From Pseudomonadales bacterium (GTDB taxonomy: Bacteria > Pseudomonadota > Gammaproteobacteria > Pseudomonadales > Halieaceae): a stretch of DNA of 64,000 nt. The notes below the pieces were generated by a model. That model ran no database searches. It was not told the DNA's origin and saw nothing but the letters and a program-made list of their open reading frames with translations. How positions within the stretch are numbered: the stretch's first letter is position 1; each line of letters starts with the position of its first letter. The position numbers and the translations under genes are program-made. Location of the stretch: NCBI GenBank assembly GCA_024234815.1, contig JACKNO010000001.1, positions 1,178,001-1,242,000 on the forward strand. The letters are read 5' to 3'. Below are positions 34,416 through 44,800 of this stretch, one piece after another.

Positions 34416-34862
34416 TCAGATTGTGATCGCCAATTGCTCGAATATCTGGGGAGCGGCGGCCGAGTTCAGCAAGCTGCCGGTATCCCAGGTAGCCCATTCC
34501 GCAATCACTTTTCCACTGCTGTCGTGGTGGGTAATGGTGGTCCCTTCGATACTGAGCTGCTCGCCCGTTTTCGCGTCCTTGACCACGGCACCCGCCGCAT
34601 CGGTCACCTGCGTCGTCCAGCGCGTGGCGACCTTGTCGCCCGAGCCGAACTGGTCCTCGATATTGAATGTCATATCGTGGAAGGCGCCCTTGTAGATTGC
34701 GATAAAATGCTTGTACTCCTCGGGGCCGTGGAGAGCGCCGAAATTCGGCATCGGATGTGATACCGCGTTTTCTGCAATGAGTTCCGGTAGCAGGGACAGG
34801 TTGCCCCGTGTCCAGACCTCCTCCAGCAGGCGACGAACAACTTCCAGATTTCTTTCTGACAT
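34416..34862 (-). CDS. SnoaL-like (NTF2-fold) polyketide-cyclase/ester-cyclase family protein
   Basis: 148-residue protein beginning MSERNLEVVRRLLEEVWTRG, then LIAENAVSHPMPNF, HGPEEYKHFIAIYKGAFHDM, KVATRWTTQVTDAAG and the strand IEGTTITHHDSSGKVIAEWA. This is the SnoaL/ester-cyclase pattern (helix, NxxLV-type region, W-x-G exchange). Family members range from true cyclases to proteins without known activity, so no reaction is assigned. ATG 34862 with GAGGAA 9 nt upstream is preferred over a frame from 34895. Stands alone between divergent and convergent neighbours. Confidence 0.8.
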   Translation of the reverse strand: MSERNLEVVRRLLEEVWTRGNLSLLPELIAENAVSHPMPNFGALHGPEEYKHFIAIYKGAFHDMTFNIEDQFGSGDKVATRWTTQVTDAAGAVVKDAKTGEQLSIEGTTITHHDSSGKVIAEWATWDTGSLLNSAAAPQIFEQLAITI

Positions 34863-35128
34863 GACTGCGATTTCCTCTTCGTCATGTGACCTCACCCGGG
34901 AGGCAGCGTCACAATCCAGACATTCTCGTGGTGGCTATCCATTGTCGTTATCGTAGATGAGGCCAGGGCATAAGGCCAGCGGTCGGGTGAAATCACGCGG
35001 CAGTTTGGCCCGGAGCATGGCAAGTTCGGCATCGGGATGCTATACATGAATCGCGATAAAGCGACCGCTAACCAGCCAGGACCCCGGCTTCGGGGAAAGA
35101 CCCCGCCAGGAATGGGAGACAGATAACT

Positions 35129-37300
35129 GTGACTAGCACAACACCCGAGTACTTTACGGATCTGGAGCACTGTGTCGACGCGCTGCTGCGTAAAGTAGGC
35201 AAAAAAGTGGTCATTGCCGGGGGGTTCGGCCGCCCCGTCCACATCTTCAACGAGTTATTCAGGCGCGCCCTGGCAGACCAGGAAATACACCTGACGATCA
35301 TAACCGGGGCGTCTTTCTGCCGCCCCAGGGGCAGTAGCGACCTGGAAAAGCGTTTTCTGGATCCTTTCGTGTCACGGGTTTTTGGCAACCTGCCCGAGCT
35401 GGATTACGTGTTTCCCTACATCAAGGGGCAGTTGCCGGAGAATATCGAGATTGTCGAAGTTTTTCTTCAGGCGGGCGCTTACCTGGGCAATGCCCACGCC
35501 CAGCAAAACTATGTCTACAGTAACTTCACCCACTGGCTGAGGGATATGATCGAGCAGGGCTGTAATGTGTTCAGCCAGATGATTGCGAAGCGGGAGATAA
35601 ATGGTGAGCCAGCTTACAGTATGAGTGGCGATGCCTATGCGCTGGATATCCTACCGCGACTGCAGGAGTTGCGGGAGCAGGGCAGGCAGGTCGCGATAAT
35701 CGGCCAGGTCAATGAAGAACTGCCATTCATGTACAACGATGCGATAGTGCCTGCGGATACCTACGACTTCATCCTGGATGAACCCAAATTCAACCATACC
35801 CTGCTGGGGCCGCCATCACCCCCCGTCGATACCATGGATTACATGATCGGCCTCAACGCCAGCAGCCTGCTGCCCGACGGTGGCACCTTGCAGATTGGTA
35901 TCGGGGCATTGGGCGATGCCATTACCTATGGAAGCATCCTGCGCCAGGAGCGCAACCAGCAGTACAAGGATGTACTGGCCGAATTGGGCATCCTGGAGAA
36001 ATTTGGCGACATCATCGAGGAAGTGGGGGGTACCGGGGTTTTCGAAACCGGCCTGTACGGCTCCACCGAAATGTTCGCAGACGGCTTTCGCCATCTCTAC
36101 AACCACGGAATACTCAAGCGCGCCGTCTATGGTGACGCCGGTCTGCAGCGGCTGGTGAACGCGGGCCTCGTTGGCCCCGAGATTAAGCCGCAGACCCTGG
36201 CGGCGGTGTTGGAAGCGGGTCTTGTGTCCTCCCGCCTCACTGACCGGGACCTGGATTTTCTGCAGAAGTTCGGGATATTCAGGGACAGCGTGGTTCTGGA
36301 GGACGGTGTGTTGCGTTGTGCCGACGGCACCGGGATTGTCGCCGACCTGGAAAATCCAGAGTCTCTGGAGCAGATTGCCCGACATTGCCTGGGAGATTCG
36401 CTGAAGGGTGGCATCGTACTGCATGCCGGCTTTTTCCTCGGTCCCCAGGCCATGTACCAGCAGCTCAGGGAAATGCCCGAGGCGGAAGCAAAAAAGATCT
36501 GCATGACGGACATAGCCTATGTGAACCAGCTCTACGGCTGTGAGGAAATTGCGCGACTGCAGCGGCAGAAGGCGCGCTTTATCAACACGACAATCATGGT
36601 ATCCCTGCTGGGAGCGGCCTGCTCGGATGGCCTGGAGGATGGCCGGAAGATCAGCGGCGTCGGTGGGCAGTACAACTTTGTGGCGATGGCGCACGCGCTA
36701 GAAGGCGCGCGCTCGATACTCATGTGTCGCAGTACGCGCACCAAGGGTGACAATGTGTCATCCAATATCGTCTGGAACTACGGTCACACTTCCATCCCCG
36801 CGCATCTTCGCGACATCGTGATCACCGAATACGGTATTGCCATGCTGCGTGGACAGCGGGAAAAGGACGTCATCGCCAGGTTGCTCAATATCGCCGACTC
36901 GCGTTTTCAGGAGTCCTTGCTGCAGCAGGCCAAGGCCGCGGGCAAGATTGCAGCAGACTACGAGATACCTGAGCAGTACAGGAACAATACGCCGGAGCGT
37001 CTGGAGCGCATCGCTGCCCGATTGCGGCCGGAAGGCCTGTTTCCCAAATTCCCGTTTGGCTCGGATTTTACGCCCGAGGAGGCGGTGCTTGCCGACGTGC
37101 TGCAGTCTCTCAAAGTCAAAATGGGTTCCAGGCGCACCCTGTTCAAGACCCTGGCCGGAGCGGTCGGGGCCGCCGGCTCCCCGCCTGCGGCTGCCATGCC
37201 CTACCTGGAGCGTATGGGTCTCGACCAGCCCGCCGACATCAAGGAGACCGCTATCCAGAAACTGATCGTGGCGGAACTCAGGGAGTGCGGGCACGTTTGA
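35129..37300 (+). CDS. Acetyl-CoA hydrolase / CoA-transferase family protein, long form
   Basis: 723-residue member of the class I acyl-CoA hydrolase/transferase family (acetate, succinate or 4-hydroxybutyrate CoA-transferases). Visible: VVIAGGFGRPVHIFNELFRR, the central LQIGIGALGDAITYGS, FETGLYGSTEMFADGFRHL and the family signature KISGVGGQYNFVAMAHALEG with RSTRTKGDNVSSNIVWNY and VITEYGIAMLRGQ. Ordinary members have ~430-550 residues; this one has a longer N-terminal half and ~110 extra C-terminal residues (VLADVLQSLKVKMGSRRT and on). The start is GTG at 35129 with GGGAGA 9 nt upstream. A CCCCG-GCTT-CGGGG hairpin (35082-35095) lies in the leader. The substrate cannot be named. Confidence 0.85.
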   Translation: MTSTTPEYFTDLEHCVDALLRKVGKKVVIAGGFGRPVHIFNELFRRALADQEIHLTIITGASFCRPRGSSDLEKRFLDPFVSRVFGNLPELDYVFPYIKGQLPENIEIVEVFLQAGAYLGNAHAQQNYVYSNFTHWLRDMIEQGCNVFSQMIAKREINGEPAYSMSGDAYALDILPRLQELREQGRQVAIIGQVNEELPFMYNDAIVPADTYDFILDEPKFNHTLLGPPSPPVDTMDYMIGLNASSLLPDGGTLQIGIGALGDAITYGSILRQERNQQYKDVLAELGILEKFGDIIEEVGGTGVFETGLYGSTEMFADGFRHLYNHGILKRAVYGDAGLQRLVNAGLVGPEIKPQTLAAVLEAGLVSSRLTDRDLDFLQKFGIFRDSVVLEDGVLRCADGTGIVADLENPESLEQIARHCLGDSLKGGIVLHAGFFLGPQAMYQQLREMPEAEAKKICMTDIAYVNQLYGCEEIARLQRQKARFINTTIMVSLLGAACSDGLEDGRKISGVGGQYNFVAMAHALEGARSILMCRSTRTKGDNVSSNIVWNYGHTSIPAHLRDIVITEYGIAMLRGQREKDVIARLLNIADSRFQESLLQQAKAAGKIAADYEIPEQYRNNTPERLERIAARLRPEGLFPKFPFGSDFTPEEAVLADVLQSLKVKMGSRRTLFKTLAGAVGAAGSPPAAAMPYLERMGLDQPADIKETAIQKLIVAELRECGHV

Positions 37301-37408
37301 CCTGTCGCGATGTGGGGTTCGCGCGCTGGCGCTGCGTGTGGGGCGGAATCCGCGAAGCGCACTGTGGTGGATGTCGTTTCCCGGTCGATGACGCCGGCAC
37401 CCGGCGCT

Positions 37409-37792
37409 TTACCTGGGCTGTCCGGGGGGTAGTTGATAGGGCGCCAGGAACGGGCGTGTCAGGGGACTGACAGGATTCAGTTCTTGCCTTGGCAACTTGA
37501 GCGGTTCGATTATCTGCGGGCGGGTCTGCTGGACGGGCACCGGTTGCGACCAGGTGATGGGTTTGCCGGAGGTCAGTTGTACCGTCGATTTGCCCGTCGG
37601 ATCACTGTCGAACTGCAACTGATTGCCCCTGTCGTCGCGATAGATACTGGAGCCGACGCTGTTGGTATTGCCCTGAACGACGGTGTCGGGAGTGCTGCAT
37701 ATGGTCTTGCCATATGGATCAGTGAAACAGCTGGTTTGAGCCAGGCCCGGTAGCGCCAGCAGCGCGGCGAACAGGGCGGACAAAATTCTCAT
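37409..37792 (-). CDS. Small exported protein of unknown function
   Basis: 127 residues with a cleavable signal peptide (MRILSALFAALLALPGLAQ) followed by a cysteine pair (SCFTDPYGKTIC), a SIYRDDRGNQLQFDSDP beta-rich segment and a Pro/Gln-rich C-terminal half. I do not recognise the family; the CFTDPxGxxIC start resembles DUF4124-like small periplasmic proteins only loosely. ATG 37792 is 8 nt from GGAG; the GTG two codons earlier would be 2 nt from it, which is too close. Divergent from mrcB and convergent with the CoA-transferase gene. Confidence 0.7.
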   Translation of the reverse strand: MRILSALFAALLALPGLAQTSCFTDPYGKTICSTPDTVVQGNTNSVGSSIYRDDRGNQLQFDSDPTGKSTVQLTSGKPITWSQPVPVQQTRPQIIEPLKLPRQELNPVSPLTRPFLAPYQLPPGQPR

Positions 37793-37806
37793 GCTCACGG
37801 CTCCCT

Positions 37807-37825
37807 GGCACCCGGGACGGGTGCC
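37807..37825. promoter_or_regulatory. Perfect 8-bp hairpin upstream of the small exported protein
   Basis: GGCACCCG (37807-37814), loop GGA, CGGGTGCC (37818-37825), immediately upstream of the minus-strand ribosome-binding site of the preceding gene. It could hide or expose that site in mRNA. A second inverted repeat, AAAAAGG-GCCG-CCTTTTT, lies at 37925-37942, 30 nt upstream of mrcB. Confidence 0.35.
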
Positions 37826-37971
37826 TCAACCGCTATGAATATTACTCCATAAACCGCTTCCAGTCTGTTTGGGGCTGCGCTGGCCGGCACCCGAACCGCT
37901 CGAGCGAGAGGCGCGCTTTTAAGGTAAAAAGGGCCGCCTTTTTCGCAAGTGCTGGTGTAAACTCGCACCCC

Positions 37972-40221
37972 ATGATTCGCACCCGGCATTTCTTCCTCAA
38001 ACTGTTTTTGGCCCTACTGGTAGCCGGTGGGCTGCTGCTGATCTATCTGGACGCAAAAATCACCTCCACATTCGTTGACAAGATGTGGGAGCTCCCCGCC
38101 AAGGTATACGCCCGGCCCCTGGAACTCTTTGTGGGCGCCCGGCTGGGCGCGGATGAGCTGGCCTACGAACTGGAGGTGTTGGGCTATCGCAAGGTCGCGA
38201 ACACAACTGGCCCCGGCCAGGTGGCGCGCAACCGCGATCGCTTCGAGATATTTACCCGCGGCTTTGTGTTCCCGGGGGAGAAAGAACCCCCCAGGCGACT
38301 GCTGGTGGAACTGGGCGGTCAGCGGGTCCAGGGTCTGTCCGGGGGCGGCAAGGATATCGACCTGATGCGCCTGGACCCCTTGCAGATCGGCGGGATTTAC
38401 CCGCTCCACGGCGAGGACCGGGTGCTGGTCAGGCTGGATGATGTCCCGCCAACCCTGCGCGACGGCCTGCTGGCAGTGGAGGATCACCGGTTTTATGAAC
38501 ACTGGGGGATTTCCCTGGTCGGCATCGCCCGGGCCGCCTGGAGCAATGCGCGTTCCGGCCAGGTGGTGGCCGGCGGCAGTACCATCACCCAGCAGTTGGT
38601 GAAGAACTATTACCTCACGCCTGAACGCACTATCGTGCGCAAGGTGACGGAAGTGTTGATGGCAATATTGCTGGACCTTCACTACGAGAAGGACCAGATT
38701 CTCGAGAGCTATATCAACGAGATTTACCTTGGGCAGGAGGGCCGCCGCTCGATCCACGGTTTCGCGCTGGCGTCGCGCCACTATTTTGATGCGCCCCTGA
38801 ACCAGATTGGGCTGCACCAACAAGCCCTGTTGATAGGGATGATAAAGGGTCCCTCGCTGTACAACCCCGCGCGCAATCCCAAGCGAGCGCTGGAGCGGCG
38901 CAACGTGGTGCTGGCGGAGATGCTCCAGCAGGGCGTCATTTCCGCCGAGCAGGCAAAGGCGGCCCAGGCCCGACCGCTCGATCTTAACAGCGGGGCCCGT
39001 ATCCGCAATTCTTTCCCCGCGTACCTGGATCTGGTGAGGCGGCAGCTGAGGCTGGAATACCGGGAGGAGGATCTCACCACCCTGGGCCTGAGTATTTTCA
39101 CGCCTTTTGACCCTTTGTTGCAGCGCCAGATCGAGCGCAGCACCACCACCGTCCTCGATCAGCTGAACAAGGGTGGAGAGTTGGAGAGCGCCTCGGTGGT
39201 AACCCGTTTTGATTCCGGTGAGGTGGCCGCGCTGGTGGGTGGTCGCGATGTTCGTTACGCCGGATTCAACCGGGCGCTGGATGCGCGCAGGCCCGCTGGC
39301 TCGCTCCTGAAACCCGCTGTTTACCTGGCCGCGCTGGAACAGCCGCGGCGCTATTCGCTGGCGTCCGTTGTGTCGGATACCACCGTAAAAGTAAAAGGGT
39401 CGGGCGGGCAGGTATGGGAGCCGCGCAATTTCGATCGCAAGCAGCACGGCGACGTGCTGTTATACCAGGCACTTGCCAACTCCTATAATCTGGCCACCGC
39501 CCGCCTGGGGATGAGCCTGGGCCTGGGTGACGTGGTCGGCATGCTGCAACGGCTGGGCATCGAGGGAGAGATTCCCAGGGTGCCCGCACTGACCCTGGGC
39601 GCTGGTGCATATTCGCCGATGGACATGACGGCCATGTACCAGACGATTGCCGCCGGTGGTTTCCGCATACCACTGCGCAGTATCCGTGAGGTGGTCGATG
39701 CCCACGGCAGCCCACTGAAACGCTACCCGCTGGAATACGATCGCACGGTGAGCCTGCAGGCCACGAATCTGCTGACCTACGCGCTGCGGTCGGTGATGCG
39801 TGAGGGCACCGGTCGCGGCGCATACAATTATCTGCCGGCCAACTTTGATGTCGCCGGCAAGACCGGCACAACCAACAATGGCCGGGATTCCTGGTTTGCC
39901 GGATTTTCCGGGGACCTGCTGGCGGTGACCTGGATAGGCCGGGACGATAACGGCAGCACCGGGCTTACCGGCGGTAGCGGCGCGCTCAAGGTCTGGGCGC
40001 ACTTTATGGCGGCGGCCAGTGAGCGGCCGCTGGGTTACCGCATGCCGGACGGTATGCAGACTTTCTGGATAGATGATCGCAACGGCTACCTGACTGGCAA
40101 GGGTTGCGAGCGTGCCCGGCTGGTGCCGTTCATAGACGGCTCTGAGCCGCGTCAGAGCACCAACTGCGCCCCCCGCGAGGGCGGTGTGACCGACTGGTTC
40201 CAGTCGCTTTTTGGGGGTTGA
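37972..40221 (+). CDS. mrcB: Bifunctional penicillin-binding protein 1b (class A)
   Basis: Polymerises and cross-links peptidoglycan in the periplasm. The 749-residue protein has a short cytoplasmic start, one TM helix (~8-27), a UB2H-like region (~60-150), a GT51 domain with LLAVEDHRFYEHWGI (catalytic Glu), GGSTITQQLVKNYYLTPERT and RKVTEVLMAILLD, and a transpeptidase domain with the SxxK serine in RPAGSLLKPAVYL, SYN in ALANSYNLATARL and KTGTT in VAGKTGTTNN. UB2H is the docking region for the activator LpoB, and no lpoB is near. The start has no visible Shine-Dalgarno sequence. The TPR lipoprotein follows by 6 nt, as beside mrcB in Pseudomonas. Confidence 0.95.
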   Translation: MIRTRHFFLKLFLALLVAGGLLLIYLDAKITSTFVDKMWELPAKVYARPLELFVGARLGADELAYELEVLGYRKVANTTGPGQVARNRDRFEIFTRGFVFPGEKEPPRRLLVELGGQRVQGLSGGGKDIDLMRLDPLQIGGIYPLHGEDRVLVRLDDVPPTLRDGLLAVEDHRFYEHWGISLVGIARAAWSNARSGQVVAGGSTITQQLVKNYYLTPERTIVRKVTEVLMAILLDLHYEKDQILESYINEIYLGQEGRRSIHGFALASRHYFDAPLNQIGLHQQALLIGMIKGPSLYNPARNPKRALERRNVVLAEMLQQGVISAEQAKAAQARPLDLNSGARIRNSFPAYLDLVRRQLRLEYREEDLTTLGLSIFTPFDPLLQRQIERSTTTVLDQLNKGGELESASVVTRFDSGEVAALVGGRDVRYAGFNRALDARRPAGSLLKPAVYLAALEQPRRYSLASVVSDTTVKVKGSGGQVWEPRNFDRKQHGDVLLYQALANSYNLATARLGMSLGLGDVVGMLQRLGIEGEIPRVPALTLGAGAYSPMDMTAMYQTIAAGGFRIPLRSIREVVDAHGSPLKRYPLEYDRTVSLQATNLLTYALRSVMREGTGRGAYNYLPANFDVAGKTGTTNNGRDSWFAGFSGDLLAVTWIGRDDNGSTGLTGGSGALKVWAHFMAAASERPLGYRMPDGMQTFWIDDRNGYLTGKGCERARLVPFIDGSEPRQSTNCAPREGGVTDWFQSLFGG

Positions 40222-40227
40222 TAAAAG

Positions 40228-40665
40228 ATGACGAAGCGACGCGTGAGCGCCAGGGTGGCGACAGTGGTGATGGTCCTGGCCATGGCTGGCTGTTCGAGTA
40301 TGGAGACCCGCGATGATGATGCTGCGGCGCCAGTGGTGAAAGCGCCACCGCCCGCATCCACGCCTGCGCCGGCCAAACCGCCACAGCCGCCAGCGCGTCC
40401 TCCCCAGCCGTCGGTATCCAGTGCGTGGCTGCCACTTGTCAGGAAGGCCGAACAGGCGACCGCGCGCGGCGATTACGAGCAGGCACTCGCGCTGCTGGAG
40501 CGCGCCCAGCGAATAGACCCCGAGAGCGGCGAAATCTATCTGCAGTTGGCAAGGACGCACCAGGCCCGGGGTGACGCGGCCCAGGCCAGGGCGACAGCGG
40601 AGCGCGGCATGCTCTACTGCGGGAGCAGCGCCCAGTGCGCCGCGCTGCGAACATTTACGCAGTAA
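40228..40665 (+). CDS. TPR-containing lipoprotein downstream of PBP1b
   Basis: 145-residue precursor with a lipobox (VVMVLAMAGC, Cys ~22), a Pro/Ala-rich spacer (residues ~35-62) and one to two tetratricopeptide units: LVRKAEQATARGDYEQALALLE then RAQRIDPESGEIYLQLARTH and QARGDAAQARATAERGM. The spacer could span part of the periplasm. It begins 6 nt after mrcB, so is probably co-expressed with it. An accessory or regulatory role for the synthase (by analogy with outer-membrane lipoprotein activators such as LpoP/LpoB) is inference; LpoP of pseudomonads is, as I recall, a TPR lipoprotein encoded next to ponB/mrcB, which fits. Confidence 0.85.
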   Translation: MTKRRVSARVATVVMVLAMAGCSSMETRDDDAAAPVVKAPPPASTPAPAKPPQPPARPPQPSVSSAWLPLVRKAEQATARGDYEQALALLERAQRIDPESGEIYLQLARTHQARGDAAQARATAERGMLYCGSSAQCAALRTFTQ

Positions 40666-40720
40666 GCCCCCCGTCAAAATGGTAGTATTTGCGCGATTCA
40701 AAGTTTGAGGAGACGGGCAT

Positions 40721-41857
40721 ATGGCGGGGATGTTGGCGAGACTGATTATCGGGGGCTTCGCGCTCGCGGGACTTGTCGCTTGTGGTGGCGACGAGCAGGC
40801 GGCAACCGGACCGGTGAGTCGCCCTGTCAAGGTGTTCGTGGTCGAGGGTGGGGAAGTGGATGCGATTCGCAGCTTTCCCGGCAAGGTCGATGCATCGCAG
40901 CGGGCGGAACTGGCTTTTCGGGTCTCCGGCAAATTGCAGGAAATGCTGGTCAAGGAAGGAGACCTGGTTGAGAAAGGCCAGGTGCTGGCCCGACTGGACC
41001 CCACCGACTATGAACTGGTGCAGGAGGACCGTCAGGCCAGATTCGACAATTCCGAGCGCAATTTCAAGCGGGCACAGGACCTGGTGAAGGACGGCAATAT
41101 TTCGCGTCTCGATTTCGACCGCATGGAGGCCGAGTACCGCAGTGCCGCCGCCGCGCTCTCCCAGGCTAAAAAGGATACGGAGTATACGGTGATGGTCGCC
41201 CCCTTTGCCGGCCGCATCGCCCAACGCGACGTCGAAAACTTCGAAGAGGTTCTGGCCAAACAGACAGTCATGTGGCTGCAGAATATCGACAAGCTGGACA
41301 TCGTCATCAACCTGCCCGAATCCGTTGTGCGCAGCGTTCGCGGTGGCGTAAGCAGGGATGGCGTGGGCGGCCCGGGGCATACCAACCCGGCAGTGCGCGC
41401 CACCGCACAGTTCGAAGGTCGCGGTGACCAGACCTTTGCGCTTTTACCCAAGGAGATCGCCACCAAGGCGGATCCGCAGACCCAGACTTTCAGGGCCACC
41501 TTTACCATGGCCGCGCCAACCAGTTTCACTGTATTGCCCGGTATGACGGCGACGGTATTGCTCGATCTGTCCGAGCTGGTCATCCTGGATAGCGTGAAGT
41601 GGGTGCCGGCCCGGGCGGTGCAGGCGGACAGCGGGCTGAATCCCCGCGTATGGTTGCTGGACCCCGACACCATGACCGTGTCGTCGCGGGAGGTGTCCAT
41701 TGGCCGTATGTCCGGGAGTATGATCGAGATCACGGAAGGACTTGCAGGCGGCGAGGAAATAGTCGCTGTGGGTGCGCCCTATCTTGCCGAGGGCATGCGG
41801 GTTACACGCATGGCCGACACTGAGCAGGCCGTGCCCCGTGCGACCGATTCGATCTGA
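40721..41857 (+). CDS. RND efflux periplasmic adaptor (membrane fusion protein)
   Basis: 378-residue HlyD-type adaptor linking the inner-membrane pump to an outer-membrane channel. It has a lipobox (FALAGLVAC, Cys ~21), then RPVKVFVVEGG, the barrel-sandwich SFPGKVDASQRAELAFRVSG, LVEKGQVLARLDPTDYELVQ, a short coiled-coil hairpin (residues ~105-150), APFAGRIAQRDVENFEEV and a C-terminal membrane-proximal domain. ATG 40721 is 8 nt after GAGGAG. The pump gene follows 28 nt later. No outer-membrane factor gene is present, so it would borrow a TolC-type channel. Confidence 0.92.
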   Translation: MAGMLARLIIGGFALAGLVACGGDEQAATGPVSRPVKVFVVEGGEVDAIRSFPGKVDASQRAELAFRVSGKLQEMLVKEGDLVEKGQVLARLDPTDYELVQEDRQARFDNSERNFKRAQDLVKDGNISRLDFDRMEAEYRSAAAALSQAKKDTEYTVMVAPFAGRIAQRDVENFEEVLAKQTVMWLQNIDKLDIVINLPESVVRSVRGGVSRDGVGGPGHTNPAVRATAQFEGRGDQTFALLPKEIATKADPQTQTFRATFTMAAPTSFTVLPGMTATVLLDLSELVILDSVKWVPARAVQADSGLNPRVWLLDPDTMTVSSREVSIGRMSGSMIEITEGLAGGEEIVAVGAPYLAEGMRVTRMADTEQAVPRATDSI

Positions 41858-41885
41858 GCCAGACAAATAATACCGGGGTGCAGTT

Positions 41886-44800
41886 GTGGGTATGAATATT
41901 GGTGAGTATTCCGTCAAGAACCGGGTTATTTCCTGGCTGTTGGTGGTAATCATGATCGGGGGCGGCGTGGCTGCCTTTGAACGGATGGGCAAGCTGGAAG
42001 ACCCGGCATTCACCATCAAGTCGGCCAAGATCCTCACCCTCTATCCCGGCGCGACCGCGCGCGAGGTACAGGACGAACTGACGTACCACCTGGAAGACGC
42101 TATCCAGAAAATGCCGCAGGTCAAGCGAATCAAAATGTCGGTGTCGCGCCCAGGTCTTTCCGACATCCTTATCGACTTCAAGGATGAGTACAAAGCCGCT
42201 GACCTGCCGAACATCTTCGATGAACTGCGGCGCAAGGTCGCAGATGTCAGGCCATCGCTGCCCCCCGGTGCCCAGGCACCCATCGTGCTGGACGATTTTG
42301 GTGATGTATACGGTATCTACCTGATGCTGACCGGAGATGGCTATAGCTGGCGCGATCTCTACGATACGGCGGACGCGGTCAAGAAGAAGCTCGTGCTGGT
42401 CGACGGTGTGCGCAAGGTGGTGATTGACGGCGAGCAGCGCGAGGTGGTCTACCTGGACATCCCCCGCAGCACGATAGCGGAAATGGGCCTGGATCTCAGC
42501 CAGATAGGCACCGTGCTTGGTTCGCAGAACGTGGTTGTGGACGCAGGCAATGTGCAAGTCGGGGACGACTATGTCAGGTTCAGCCCCACCGGTGACTTCC
42601 AGTCGGTGCAGGAAATCGGCGATGTATTGATCAGTTCCAGCGATAGGAAACTGATCCGCCTGAAGGACTTCGCCACCATTACCCGGGCCTACGAAGAAGT
42701 GCCCAATAAAATGTACTACGTAAATGGCAAGCCCGGCCTGAGTATCGGTATTTCAATGACAGGTGGGCAGAATGTGGTAGAGGTGGGCAGGAACGTCAAC
42801 GCCATGCTTGATTCGCTGCTGCCGATAATACCCATCGGTATGAAATTGGAAACGGTATACAACCAACCCGCTGAGGTAGAGAAATCTGTAGGCGGGTTTA
42901 TCGTCAGCGTCGGCCAGGCCGTGGCCATCGTACTGGTGGTGCTGCTGGCGTTTATGGGCGCGCGCACGGGTATCGTGATTGGTGCGGTACTGCTGATCAC
43001 CGTGGCTGGCACCCTGTTCTTCATGCACATCTTCGGCATCGAGTTACAGCGCATCTCCCTCGGTGCCCTGGTTATCGCCCTGGGCATGCTGGTGGACAAT
43101 GCCATCGTCGTGGCGGAGGGTATGCAGGTACGCATGGAGGCCGGAATGAAGGCCGTGCAGGCCGCCTCGGAGGCTGTCGGCAAAACCATCTGGGCGCTGC
43201 TGGGGGGTACCGTGATTGGTATCCTCGCCTTTTCGGCTATCGGCCTGTCTCCTGACAACACCGGCGAATTCGCCAGTTCACTGTTTTACGTGATCCTGAT
43301 CTCACTATCCCTGAGTTGGGTGACGGCCATCAGCACCACGCCCCTGTTGTGCGCACTGCTGTTAAAGCCCGGTAGCGAGGCCAGCGGCCAGGACAGGGAT
43401 CCTTACGCAGGCAAAATGTTTCAGGCGTACCGCGGGGCCGTGGCGACGGCGATCAACCATCGCTGGATTACCCTGGTCGCGGTGGTGTGTATGTTTGTCA
43501 TGGCCGCCATCGGATTTGGCTCGATCAAGAGCGGCTTCTTTCCGGATTCCAGTACGCCCATCTTCTTTGTCGATTTGTGGGAGCCGGAGGGTACTGATAT
43601 CCGCAAGACTCGCGAAGACACGCTGCGGGTCAGTGAGTTTGTCCGCACACAGCCGGGCGTGGTGCAAACCTCATCGGTCATCGGCGGTCCCCACCAGCGG
43701 TTCACCCTGGTCTACGATCCCAGGGAGCCAACCCGTGTTTACTCCCAGATTGTTGTCCGCACCGAGAGCCTCGACCAGATACCGGCGGTGGCTGCCGCGA
43801 CCCGGGAATACATGCGGCAGGAAATGCCCTGGACCGACCCCATCATCAAACCCATGCGAATTGGCCCGGGGCGAGATTCCAAGATTGAGGCGCGTTTTTC
43901 CGGGCCGGACGAGGCAGTGCTGCGCGAGTTGTCGGAGACGGCGGAAGCCATCATGCGGGATGATCCCAATGCCACTGACGTTCGCAATGACTGGCGTTCA
44001 CCGGTAAAAGTATCCACTCCGGTATTCAACGAACAGGTAGCTCGCCAGCTTGGGGTTGACCGCCAGGAACTCGGCGACGCTCTCAGAATGGCTTTCGACG
44101 GCTACGATGTAGGCCGTTATCGCGACGGCAACCGGCTGCTGCCCATCCGTTTGCGAGCGCCTGAGGAAGAGCGCAATAATATCGACCAGGTGCGCGATAT
44201 CCAGGTCTGGAGCCCGGTGCTGCGCCGGACGGTGCCGGTATCACAGGTGGTGTCCGATTACGAAACCCGCTGGGAGAATTCCGTCGTTCGTGGGCGCAAC
44301 CGTATCCAGACGATTATTGCCTCCTGCAATCCGGTGGATGGTATGGCGGCCCCCCTGCTGGAGCGCCTGTGGCCGCAGATAGAGGCTATAGAGCTACCGC
44401 CGGGTTACCAGCTGGAGTGGGGCGGTGAATACGAGGATTCACAGAATGCCCAGGCGGGTCTTGCGACCTCACTGCCAGTAGGTTTCCTGTTGATGATTCT
44501 CACCAGTATTTTCCTGTTCGGCAAACTGCGTCAGCCGATGATTATCTGGCTGACTGTGCCGCTGGCGATTGTCGGTATCACGGTGGGTCTGCTCAGTACT
44601 GACGGCGCCTTTGATTTCATGTCCCTGTTGGGCGCCCTGTCCCTGATCGGCCTGCTGATCAAGAACGCGATCGTGCTGATAGAGGAGATTGACCAGCAGA
44701 TTGACAGCGGCAAGGACCGCTATGAAGCGCTACTTGATTCCTGTGTGAGCCGGGTGCGCCCCGTGGTGCTCGCCGCTGCGACGACTATCCTCGGTCTGAT

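Noticed and set aside
38014..39447. 477-codon minus-strand frame opposite mrcB
   Set aside because: It is antisense to a full PBP1b with all catalytic motifs, has no signal or domain of its own and reflects high third-position GC.
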